Below are positions 22,691 through 32,488 of a stretch of 64,000 bases of DNA, piece by piece. The notes beneath the pieces were generated by a model. That model saw nothing but the letters and a program-made list of their open reading frames with translations. It made no database searches and was not told the origin of the DNA. The DNA lies in assembly GCA_035771175.1 (NCBI GenBank), contig CM069601.1:7101001-7165000 (forward strand), read 5' to 3'. The position numbers and the translations under genes were made by a program. This stretch comes from Paratinospora sagittata. Its lineage: Eukaryota > Streptophyta > Magnoliopsida > Ranunculales > Menispermaceae. Numbering within the stretch: position 1 is the stretch's first letter; each line of letters starts with the position of its first letter.

Positions 22691-23929
22691 TCAGTCATTA
22701 CAATTGACAAATTCGTAGTCAACAAATAGGTGGCCCTGTGCATTACCAGTCCCGTCGGTATCTATCTGCCGGAAGACTCCAACATCCAAATCCAGACCTC
22801 CATTGCTGCACTGGTCCACTATCCTCACTGTTGCCTCCGCCCTTGTCCTTGTGTTTGTCACCTGCACCATACCCCATTTTTTTGAATTAATCCAAATTAA
22901 TTGATGAAGTACCCTTTATGTATGCAACAAAATTATATTAATTTCCATTATTCCTTTTTGGCAATTATATCAATAAGCATTTTTCTCAAAAAAAAAATAA
23001 AAAATACAAATGTCTTGTAATAAGAAATACTAGTAAAGATGTCTATGAATTTAAAATGAGAATAAGGATAGAGAATTATATAAAATTGAAGTCTAAAGAA
23101 TCTGAATTGATTAAAAGAAGACAACAGTGAAAATTAGAGATTAATTAGTTAAATGAATATATTATAATTTTAGTATTTATCATATTAAAAACTAAGTTTC
23201 TAAATAAAAGATAATTAAATAAATTATGGAATGAAGATATTAAAAAACTTACCAACAAGACTATTCTCCTGTAATATAGATATATATTTAGGTGATGTTT
23301 ATAATTTTACTTGCAACCTCTAAAAGAAAATAGAGGATAATGGGAAAAAAAAAATAGTAATTTTTTATTTTCTTTAACTGAAATAGTGGTATATAATCTC
23401 AAAAAAATATTTTAAAGTAGAATTAGAGGCTAAATAATTAAAGTCACCAAATAGAGATTGCCTTTCATTTCCTAATTCAAAAACTGGAATACAATTAATT
23501 TCCAAAAGAAATACAGAAAACAACTTTTTTATCATCTTGAAAAGAAAAGTCTGAAATAAAATTTTTAGATCGAAAGGCTATTTTTATTAACTCAAATCAC
23601 GAGTGAAAAGGGCAGGCGTTAATACACTAATAATAATTTCTTACTCTCAAGCATCTGCCACAGGAAGCCTGACCGCGAGGACCGACAGGGCCGCAGAAGG
23701 CGGTCCATCCGTATCTTCTTCGCCATTCAAGTGGCTTATTGGCGTCCCATGTAGCACAGTAAACACTTGCTCTCAGATAGTCCCATTCAATCTGGTCTGG
23801 ATTGTATAAATGGTAGGTTGAACGCACGTTACTAGCACTTTGAGCAATAGCACCACCAACCATCACTCCTATTACTACTACTATTACTAGCAGTAATAGC
23901 TGCACATTTGAATATGTTCTTCTTCCCAT
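22691..23929 (-). CDS. PR4: PR-4 (Barwin-domain) pathogenesis-related protein
   Basis: Two exons on the minus strand: exon 1 at 23929-23645 and exon 2 at 22861-22691. The 783 bp intron at 23644-22862 has donor GTAAGA and acceptor TGCAG and falls between codons (phase 0). The product is 151 residues: a hydrophobic signal peptide ([20 protein letters not shown]... to about 30), then a Barwin domain with [70 protein letters not shown] and [11 protein letters not shown]. The six domain cysteines that form three disulphides are present. There is no hevein chitin-binding domain, so it is the class II form. Family members are secreted, bind chitin-type polymers, often have RNase activity and inhibit fungi; induction by wounding or pathogens is usual. 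The start is the first Met before the signal peptide. No defect is seen; it looks functional. Confidence 0.94.
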
Positions 23930-23993
23930 CTTTCTTTTGCTTTTTGTAACTTAATTGCGGTGCTGTTTCTCCAGATGATGGAAGAGGAGAGGC

Positions 23994-24008
23994 TTCAATT
24001 TATAGTCC
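23994..24008 (-). promoter_or_regulatory. TATA box of PR-4
   Basis: On the minus strand GGACTATAAATTGAAG lies about 70 bases upstream of the PR-4 ATG at 23929, a fitting place for a core promoter with a short 5' UTR. Confidence 0.6.
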
Positions 24009-24214
24009 TGAATTTGGTGTTTCTATTACTTAAATACCCTTTTCCAAGTATTTTAATTAATTTAAAAAAAAAAAGTGTTTTGATTGTTAGTTTTATATAT
24101 ATTGCTGGTCGGTTAGAATTTGAAACCGGAAAAGGTTATTTTAACTACAAAAATTCAACTGCATTTCCAATCTTTTCAAGTCCTTATGCGAGGTGAAAAG
24201 ATGTTGGTATGATG

Positions 24215-24745
24215 TAGGAATCTTAATAGATTTGTTCAAACTATGAAATCGAATTGAACCGATGTGTTTGTTTTGGTTTAGATTTGAAAAAAATATAAAT
24301 CGATAAGTTTGGTTCGAATAGTGGTTTGAGACTTTGAAAACTGATCTAAACCAAACCGAACTCAACCGATTCTAAAATTAAAACTATTAATATTTATTTT
24401 TAATATCTATGATTCTTTTATAATATAAACATTCTCATTAAGAAATTATATAATCATAAAGATAGTTTTCAAGTTTTTTAAATATGCATTAAAAAAGTTA
24501 AAATTACCTTATATACATACATATATAATTGATTATTTTAATTTATTTAATGTATGAGCATGTAAAACTTCAAACCGATCAACCTAAACTGAATCAAACA
24601 GATTATGTTTGGTTTGGTTCGGTTTGGTTTGCTAATTTGAAATAAACCGATTAAGCTAAATCGAATCGAAACCTATTATATTTGGTTTGATTTAAGTTTG
24701 AGCATTAAACTGATCCAAATTAAATCGTCGACACCCCTAATATGA
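24215..24745. repeat. AACCGAA/GGTTCGG-rich dispersed repeat
   Basis: A diverged stretch built of alternating AAACCGAAC/GGTTTGGTTCGGTTTG words, ending TCGTCGACACCCCTAAT. Such blocks occur in many copies in plant genomes. It may be a decayed non-autonomous DNA element, but terminal inverted repeats could not be defined. Confidence 0.4.
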
Positions 24746-24828
24746 GACCGGGGGAGATGGAAACCCATTAGTAGAACCAAGAAAGTGGACATTGTTCGGA
24801 TGCACACTATTTGAGCTAATCAACATTT

Positions 24829-25019
24829 TTTTTTTTGATACGTGATCAGACTGTATTGGAACCCCTAGTGGAACTCAGACAGCAGGTTAGAAATATGTTC
24901 CCTAATTATACAGGGGAGTGAACTCTCACTTATTTAGCATAAGGGGAAACAGAGTTTGATCCCCCAACCTTATGGTTAGGGGGTGGGTGCCTTGCCAAAT
25001 GCGCTAGGCACAGGAAGGC
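24829..25019 (-). mobile_element. SINE (minus), TSD AATCAACATTT
   Basis: A 191 bp element is flanked by an 11-bp direct repeat AATCAACATTT (24818-24828 and 25020-25030). On the minus strand it has a pol III A-box-like TAGCGCATTTGG, a B-box-like GGGATCAAACTC, and a terminal poly(A) (the T run at 24829-24837). This is the structure of a tRNA-derived plant SINE. Confidence 0.78.
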
Positions 25020-25030
25020 AATCAACATTT

Positions 25031-25710
25031 GTTATAATCATGCTATTATGGTAGTCATTCAATATGCAATAAGTATTATGTATCTCAATTATGTAACGGA
25101 CGATTGATTATAATATATATATAATTGCACATATATAAAATTATAATATTTTTCAAAGATTAACCTTATCTATAACATATTTAAAGCGCATTTTTCCAAC
25201 TTTGAAAGAAAGAATAGAATTTTCTTTTAAAGAAAGAAAGAATAGATTTTAGCGAGGATTAGCGTGTGGAAATGGGTTAATTGGTGCTAGCAAGAAGGTA
25301 AGAGCTACAGAGATAGCCCACGAATCAGAGACGTGCGAGGACCGAAAAAAACATAAGTTGAGGTCAAGGTCAACCAAGGCGACTCGAAATGAAGACGGAA
25401 GTGTTTAGGTGTTGCACAGGTGGACGGACAATGTACACCCACCTTCTTTTCATGACATTTGGGAGTATGCATGCATGGAGTGGGCCCTACTGCTTGTAAA
25501 GGTCCCACTAGAAGACATCTCGTAAAAAACGTCAAAGTCAACAGCTTTAACAGTATTGACCGTTATTTGCATTTACTTTAATTCACGCCCTCTAAAATAA
25601 AAAACTTAGGTTTGATCTTTTGACAAACATGAAGAAGAAAAGAAACAGGGTTACGTGGGTTATTAGTCGTTTCACGGAATTAGACATTACACGCAATCAT
25701 ATTAAATATT
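25031..25710. other. Intergenic, part shared with 5.5 kb
   Basis: No gene. The block 25285-25380 is the diverged partner of 5475-5570. The rest is AT-rich. Confidence 0.4.
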
Positions 25711-27239
25711 AGGGTTTTTACCGAATACTTTTTAGAGTAGAAGTCTTAAGTTTTTAAAATTTAAGTTTTGGGTCCTCTGTAACTCATTGGTATCTTTTAA
25801 TCAAATCATTGTGACTCAATTGACATGACTGATTATTTTGTTAATATCCCTAATAGCAACTCACGTGACTTACTATTTCTTACCAATTCATAAGAAACTT
25901 TAAATAGTCATAACTTTCTCATTTTAACTTCGATTTGAGTGATTCAAGATGTGTTGAAAATATCATTTCTTCCTCTTTCCAACGCCTCTTGAACTACTCA
26001 AATCAGAGTTAAAATGCGAAAGTTATGGCTATTTGAAGTTTCTTACCGTAAAAAAGTTTACTGATCAATAAGAAACTTCAAATAGCTATAAATTTCTCAT
26101 TTTAACTCTAATTTGATAGATTAAAGACGTGTTGGAAATATATTTTATTTCTCTTTCCAACACATTTTGAATCGCTTAAATCTAAGTTAAAACTAAGAAG
26201 TTATGGTCATTTAAAGTTTATATTTCGATCGGTCAATACGAGTATATAAACTTCAAATAACCATAACATCTTCGTTTTAACTTTGATTTGAGCGATTAAA
26301 AATAAGTTGGAAAGAAGAAGAAAATATCTTTCCAACGCATCTTGAATCACTCAAATCTAAGTTAAAATGAGAAAGTTATGGCTATTTGAATTTACTTACC
26401 GATCGATAAACTTTTTTACCGATTGGTAAAATTTCTCACCGATTTAGAAAGATATTTTCTTTCTCTTTCCAACGAACCTTGAATCACTCAAATAAGAGTT
26501 AAAATGAGAAAGTTGTGTCTATTTTAATTTACTTACTGATCAGTAAGAGTAAGTAAATTCAAATAGCCATAATTTTCTCATTTTAACTCAGATTTGAGTG
26601 ATTCAAAATGCGTTGGAAAGATATTTTTTTCTTCTTTACAACTCATTTTGAATCGCTCAAATTCAAGTTAAAACAAAAAAGTTATGGTTATTTGAAGTTT
26701 ACATACCCAAGTTAACCGATCGGAACGTAAACTTTAAATGACCATAACTTCTTAGTTTTAACTCCGATTTAAGCGATTCAAAATGATTTAGAAAGAGGAA
26801 GAAAATATCTTTCCAAATCGTCTTGAATCGATACAATCGGAGTTAAAATAAAAATTTATGGTTATTTGAAATTTCTTATCGATTGGTAAGAAACTTCAAA
26901 TAGTCATAACTTTCTCATTTTAACTCTGATTTGAGTGATTCAAGATGCGTTGGAAAGATGAAGAAATAATCTTTCCAACTCATTTTAAATCACTCAAATC
27001 AGAGTTAAAATGATAAATTTATGACTATTTGAAGTTTCTTACCAATTGGTAAGAAATAGCAAGTCACGTGAGCTGCTATTAGGGAGAGAGGCAAAATAGT
27101 CAGACACGTCAACCGAGTCACAACGATTTGATTGAAATATGACCAATGACTTGGAGAGGACCCAAAATCTAAAATTTTAAAACTTGGGACCTTTGCTATA
27201 AAAACTCAAACTTTCAGGACCCAAACTCTAAAAATCCCT
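25711..27239. mobile_element. Foldback element made of seven palindromic units
   Basis: The ends are long inverted repeats of about 180 bases: AGGGTTTTTACC... (left) against ...AAAAATCCCT (right). Inner parts share GGGTCCTCTGTAACTCATTGG/CCAATGACTTGGAGAGGACCC, and CTAATAGCAACTCACGTGAC/GTCACGTGAGCTGCTATTAG. It is bounded by AAATATT(A) on both sides (25704-25710 and 27240-27246), a 7-8 bp target duplication. The interior is a series of seven imperfect palindromes of about 165 bp, each of the form ATAACTTTCTCATTTTAACT ... TTGGAAAG / CTTTCCAA ... AGTTAAAATGAGAAAGTTAT, with centres near 25970, 26145, 26315, 26457, 26625, 26803 and 26968. It has no coding capacity. It is best described as a foldback or MITE-like DNA element; the TSD length would suit hAT-type mobilisation. 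Confidence 0.8.
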
Positions 27240-27347
27240 AAATATTATTGACCTATCTGGTGATGCTTCTAAGCATTGCCAATACAAGCAAAAAAAAATA
27301 TTAATTATAATGACTTAAAATTTTTAAACTAGATTTAAAAATAGGAT

Positions 27348-27637
27348 TGAATTTTTTTTTTTTCAATACCGACACAAAGCCATAGGATGTTGGCACTAGG
27401 ACAAGAGGAAGTCGGGACCCCTCAGTAGTCTCAAGAAGGCGAGCACAACAGTGAAGAACATAAAGGGTCCGGATGGGGACCATGCTAATCAATTTTCATA
27501 GTTTCGCTCCCACTTTTATTATGGGAGAAAAAACTCTTACTTATTTGCAAAGGGAGATAATTGAACTTCTGACTTCGAGTGAGAGAGTTCGAATGCACAC
27601 CATTGAAGTTAGCTAATGTTTGCAAACTACGATTTGA
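27348..27637 (-). mobile_element. SINE-like element (minus)
   Basis: The T run at 27350-27363 is a poly(A) tail on the minus strand. The opposite end reads TTAGCTAACTTCAATGG (A-box-like) followed by GTGCATTCGAACTCTC (B-box-like). Flanks GGATTGAATT and CGATTTGAATT form an imperfect target duplication. The spacing and order agree with a SINE, but the boxes are degenerate. Confidence 0.5.
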
Positions 27638-27789
27638 ATTACTAGGACTTTAATCTATTATCCATAATTTTAGTAAACGATGGAGGTATTCCTACACAGT
27701 GAAAATTGAAAGTAAAAGATGTAGAAATATAGATAAATCTGGATACTTACTTCTTCTTTTTTTCTGATTTCTTGGATATTTAAACTTAA

Positions 27790-28566
27790 TCTATACTATT
27801 ATAATAAATCTACTTGGAGATTTTTACCTCAGGGCCATTTTTGCATTTCTTTCACATTTACCCTCTCTTTTGTTCCTAAAAATAAAAATAAAAAAGACTA
27901 AATTAATGGGTCAAATAAGCATTTTACCTCTATACGTGATTCTCACCTATTCCATAAATTAATCTTACATAACTATTAGACAACGACTAATTAACTTATT
28001 CCATCGATTTATAAATTTTGTTTCTTCTCTTCTAAATTTAAATGATTCAAAAAAAAAAAATTTCCTCTTCCAAATTTCTATCTTCTTCTTCATTCTTCTA
28101 TGGTAGAAAAATAAAATAAAATATGTTTTAAATTTAGTTTTATCATTAGTTTGAGACGTATTATGTATTATTTGTTCGTACTTTTTTTAAAATTTTGTTC
28201 ATTTAGTTTTTGTGTTAGCTTTTCTTATTAATCTGTTTCAATTTTTAATACATCTTTCTAATTAATGAGTTAATTGCTACTTATTTTAGCTGACTATTGA
28301 ATATTTTATTTTATTATTTTATCGTGTTTTTTATTTGAACCTATTTTTTATTGATTGTTTTTGAAAAATGTTTAGATATTTTTTTAATTGACTTTATTGA
28401 TGTTATGTTAGCTAAACATCATGTTTAATTTTAAGTATAAAAATATTGAGTAACTTTTTGTGTTTGTGAAATATAGTATATCTTTAAATGTGTTACAAAT
28501 TAAATGGAAAAATATATTGCTGTTAATTTAATTCAAACACATGCATTGTCCGTGCACTTCTTCTAG
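27790..28566 (+). mobile_element. Non-autonomous Helitron
   Basis: The 777 bp element starts TCTATACTATTATAATAA, a very common plant Helitron 5' end, and ends ...CATTGTCCGTGCACTTCTTCTAG with the CTAG terminus and a short imperfect TGCA...TGCA stem in front of it. It sits between A (27789) and T (28567), as Helitrons do, with no target duplication. A related sequence at 29190-29256 carries the empty site: GGATATTTAAACTTAA joined directly to TTATTTATGAAAAAGG. No Rep/helicase coding is present. Confidence 0.82.
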
Positions 28567-29284
28567 TTATTCATGGAAAAAAAAGAAAATATATAAATAT
28601 AATATCAATCATATAATCAGGGGCGTAGCGAAAAATTTTATTTAGAATGGGCTAAAAAATTTTTTAGACAAACCTCGGCAGTATAAAAAAAATTTATTGA
28701 TTGAAATATGTAAGTTACTAATATCTAAAAAATAGGCTTGTGTAGTTCACACATGTAGTTGTAAGTTTTACAGTTAGATTATCATTTCCTTTTTAGTAAG
28801 AAAAATACTAATCTAACTATAAAAATTTGTAACTATATGTGCAACTACATATATATATCTATTAGATTAATTTATTACATACTTTAAGATATATAAATCG
28901 TTAATATTCAAATAATAGACGTGTGTAGTTATTTTGAATCCAAGTAAACATTATCACAAAAAATAGTCCAACTAAACTTTTTGAAAACCATTTGATAACT
29001 TTATCTTTAACGCTAAAAATTAATACTTGAGTGACAAATTCAGATAAATAAGTTTTTAGGTGTTTATGTAAATTTTTTGTGAGATTATAATTTGTTAGAA
29101 TATATATATATATATATGTGAAAGCATGCTGAATAAAGTATAGACGTCTCTTCAAAGGCATCCGATAAAATAAAGTATAGATAATTTTGGATATTTAAAC
29201 TTAATTATTTATGAAAAAGGAAAATATATAAATATAATATCAATCATAAAATGAAAACAAGTTAAGTAAAGGACTACTTCTGAA
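28567..29284. other. Non-coding, with MITE-like hairpin
   Basis: No gene. A GGGGCGTAGCGAAAAATTTT phrase at 28620-28639 is like the edge of a dispersed hAT-type non-autonomous element, but no matching end was found. An imperfect inverted repeat of about 32 bases per arm lies at 28749-28852 (CAGTTAGATTA ... CTAATCTAACTAT). At 29190-29256 is the empty-site paralogue of the Helitron locus. Confidence 0.45.
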
Positions 29285-29655
29285 ATAATTTGTCATGATC
29301 CATGTCTTTCATCTTCCAATAGTTTATATGAACAAGGAAGTCTCGAAACGCATTGGAAATGCCATAGGGCGATTTGAAGATATTACTAAGAACTAAAGGC
29401 AGTGCTGCTGGGAAAGATCTTTAAGGATCAAAGTTCTTATGGATATAAGGAAAGCTCATCGGCGAGGGATGAGAATCTGCCGGCCGAAAACACGAACGGA
29501 TACCAGAGACTACTGTTATTTTTTGTGGAAAATTAATGCACTCGCTAAAATCATGCAATGAGTATGGTCTACTGGAGGAAGACGATGAGAAGAGACGCAA
29601 GCTCCAGTATGTGATGCAGTGAAAGCAAATAAAAGAATAAAAGAGTAAAACTCTT
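29285..29655 (+). pseudogene. LINE ORF1 fragment (DUF4283/zinc-knuckle region)
   Basis: Plus-strand pieces in shifting frames resemble the first open frame of plant L1-type LINEs. The piece HLPIVYMNKEVSKRIGNAIG corresponds to the conserved step between the RNA-binding DUF4283 domain and the zinc knuckle. DIRKAHRRGMRI (usually ITKPLRRGM) follows, then DYCYFLWKINALAKIM, a decayed CCHC knuckle in which cysteines are lost (usually FCYFCGKIGH), and LLEEDDEKRRKLQY in another frame. It is in line with the endonuclease and RT of the same LINE downstream. Several frameshifts and stops; non-functional. The 5' limit is approximate. Confidence 0.6.
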
Positions 29656-30209
29656 TTAACTTGATTGAACTGAAGTGTTTTTCTCATTATAATAGTCCCC
29701 TTTACATAGTAGGAGGAAATCATAAAAAATAGAAAACTGTTATTTTCCTTGATAATCTAAATCTTAATGAGAAATAAAATAAAGAAAATCTACTTTCCTA
29801 TATCAAGTTATTTTTTAAACAATATTTTCCTAAAATAAAAAAAAAATTAAAATTTAAAAGGCACGTACAATTAGAAGTGTCTTTCCTGTACCAAGCCACA
29901 AAATAATTAGAAGACGTACAAATTTAGAAACCATTTGAAGTTAAAACCCTCACAAAATTAAAAAGTATAAAAAAATTAGTAGGCCTTGTAAAATTAAAAA
30001 GGTACAAAATCAAAAGCCCTGAAATAGAATTGATCTTCTTTCCTATTTTAATGTCTCTTGCCTTTAGTGGGCTTGCAACGATCCAATTGATCCATGTATT
30101 TGTCGGCAAGTTGTTCTACATCATAATGGCCCTGGTTTAAATTCTCTAAATCATCGAAACCAAAAAGCAAATTAGTCTTAGGGGGGTGATGGTAACAGCA
30201 AAAGCCTTA
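29656..30209. other. AT-rich stretch inside the LINE 5' region
   Basis: Unassigned sequence between recognisable LINE parts. On the minus strand an uninterrupted frame from about 30180 to the stop at 30048 reads LLFGFDDLENLNQGHYDVEQ and ends KPTKGKRH; I do not recognise it. The block may be a further insertion, but no ends could be defined. Confidence 0.35.
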
Positions 30210-30629
30210 GGGTGCGTTTGGTGTACAAGATAAGATAAAATTAATTTTATGAAATTAGATTGAATTGGATTAGATTAGATTGAACTGAACTAAAAAAGTG
30301 TATTTCGTATTTGGTGCAACACATAATAATAAAATAAAAATTAATTAAATAAATTATTTAAACTTTTTTTTAAATTACATTAAAATAAAATAAAAAAAAA
30401 CAACCAGGTTGCTGGTTTTGCAAATCAAATAATTAGATATATATATATATTTTTTGTACAAAAAAAAAAGAAAAAAAAGAAGAATGACAAAAATAAAAAA
30501 TAAAAATACAAATAAAAATTATCCGATGGATAAAAATAGGAAATGAGATTATTTATAACCCTGCGTTGAAATGATGAGATAAAATTAAAAATAATGCTAT
30601 CCTAATGTATTCCCTTGACAAACGCACCG
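30210..30629. mobile_element. Tourist-like MITE (PIF/Harbinger type), TSD TTA
   Basis: A 420 bp element with terminal inverted repeats GGGTGCGTTTGGTG and, at the other end, TGACAAACGCACCG, flanked by TTA on both sides (30207-30209 and 30630-30632). The TTA duplication and GGGTGCGTTTGG-type ends are those of Tourist-like MITEs. No coding capacity; very AT-rich interior. Confidence 0.8.
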
Positions 30630-30632
30630 TTA

Positions 30633-32187
30633 GTTCTATGGAAAATTTAGGGCCTCGGTCAGAGTCTAACCAGATTTCCAGTGACCCGACGTTGATAGCG
30701 GCGGATTTCAGAGGCAATAAGGATAGAGATTTCTAGAAGCAACACGATCCAGTAAAAGTGGTGGTTAAGACTGATGACATGTCAGGAAGAGGTGACTTCC
30801 TTGCTTCTAGAAAATATAAAGCAAATCTCTTAGAAGATATATGTAGAGATTTGAAAGTGATGGGCCCAGAAATGATTATTATATAGTGAGATGGAGAATC
30901 CAGTGGATCAAGCTTGCACTAATTTGGAAATGGAGCCCATCACCAGAAGACTAGATCAAGGAGAAGTACATGCTTTTAGAGAATTGGAAATGCAACTGAC
31001 ATTAATAACAAAGATTCAAATTGATTGAACAAAAATAACCAAACCAAAATATATTCAAAAGGGTTTACAAAATCAAAAGATCTGCATGCTGAGTCCATAG
31101 GGCTTTTTAACGAACATCAACAATCCAAATGGCGACGAGTTCCTAGGCAGGCCATTCATTCTAAAAAAACCTAACATGGCAAAAAGACGGTTCAATTCAA
31201 GAAAAAAACGTGGCAGAAAGTAGGCAAAAAATGGAAAGTCTAACACAAACGAAGACTTGAAGAACATAAGAGTGGATTCGTCCCGTCAATCTCATAGTAA
31301 AACGACAGGGTCTGCAAAACAATCCTACCGAGCAAAAGAAAGCTAATAAGCTAGAATGTTCGAGGGCTTGAGAACCCCCAATCATTCCTAGAATTGCACA
31401 ATCTTGTGCGCTTCAAAGATCTCGAGATAGTGTTTCGAATTAAAACAAGAATTTTCAAGCAGAAAGCGGAGCATATTAAGATCAAATTAGGGTTTGATTG
31501 TTGCATATATGGATAAAGAAGAGGCCATGGTGGGGGCTTGCTTATGCTTTGGAAGGTGTCTATTTCAGTTTCCCTAAAATCTGTTTCTAGTGGCCACATT
31601 GATGCTTGGATCCAAGAGGGTTGCAACAACAATTGAAGGCTTACAGGGTTTTATAGTGAGTTAGAGGCGTCTGAAAAATATCTTTATTGGAAACTTTTGA
31701 GATGTTTAAAGGAAAATCTAGACCAGGCATGGCTGGTTATTGGAGATTTTAACGAAATAGTAAATAGCTTGAAAAAAGGAGGAGGCACCTTGTGCCTTCT
31801 CTGACTGATGCATGATTTCGTTGATGCCATTGATTGTTGTGACTTATTAGATTTGGGCTACATAGGGCCAAAGTTTATTTGGAATACCAAGAGGACTGGA
31901 GAGGCAAGTATTAGAGAAAGGCTTGATCGTGCCTTGTGTTCACTGGCCTGGAAGAACAAATTTTTTAAGGCAGAATGTCAACATCTCGACTACCTGGGAT
32001 CAAATCACGGAGTTGTTTTAATTTGTATAGTAGGGAGGAGTGTGCTGACGATAAAAAAAGAAAAGAAATAGGCTGATGTTCGAGCCTTTGTGGGCGGAAG
32101 AGGATGAAGCCGAAAGCATCATTAGAGATACCTAGGTTAAGGTATCAGCAAATCATGCAGATTGAGGTTAGTCTTCAGCTACATTCA
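30633..32187 (+). pseudogene. LINE ORF1 tail and endonuclease
   Basis: This is the second block of the interrupted LINE. From about 30640 to 31340 is a basic, Ser/Lys-rich linker (RVPRQAIHSKK). From 31355 the APE-type endonuclease begins: NVRGLENPQSFLELHNLVRF, EHIKIKLGFDCC, WLVIGDFNEIV (the GDFNE metal-binding motif) at about 31733, then DLGYIGPKFIWNT and IRERLDRALCSLAW, and SNHGVV where SDH is the catalytic motif (Asp changed to Asn) at about 32000. This enzyme nicks target DNA to prime reverse transcription. Stops and shifts occur throughout. The block ends at 32187, where a copia LTR is inserted; the linker to RT resumes at 36392. Confidence 0.85.
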
Positions 32188-32488
32188 TGTTGGCCCGAAA
32201 ATATTCAAGACGGGGGTGAATTATTAACAAAATAGATTTACAGTTGAAACAAGATAGTAACAGTCAATAAACATTAACGATAAAAAACAATTATAGGAAC
32301 AATCAATCAGTAAAGTACGCATAAATTTAGAGTGGTTGACTCTTGCCTACCTCCACTACCAAATCTCCTTGGTTAGGGTTTTGTCCAAACTCCACTATCG
32401 AATCCTCTTACGAGTGAGGATCAAACCTTTACAACCTTTCTCAACTTCACGAGTGTGAGAAAAACCTTTAACCACTTGAGCAACACTT

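Noticed and set aside
24300..24330. TGGTTCGAATAGTGG as a tRNA B-box or tRNA gene
   Set aside because: No cloverleaf could be formed around it; it is part of the GGTTCGG-rich repeat.
29421..29723. 100-codon minus-strand frame
   Set aside because: The plus strand carries decayed LINE ORF1 motifs at the same place; the minus frame shows no family features.
31073..31632. Overlapping minus-strand frames of 60-93 codons
   Set aside because: They oppose the LINE endonuclease region, which has clear family motifs on the plus strand.
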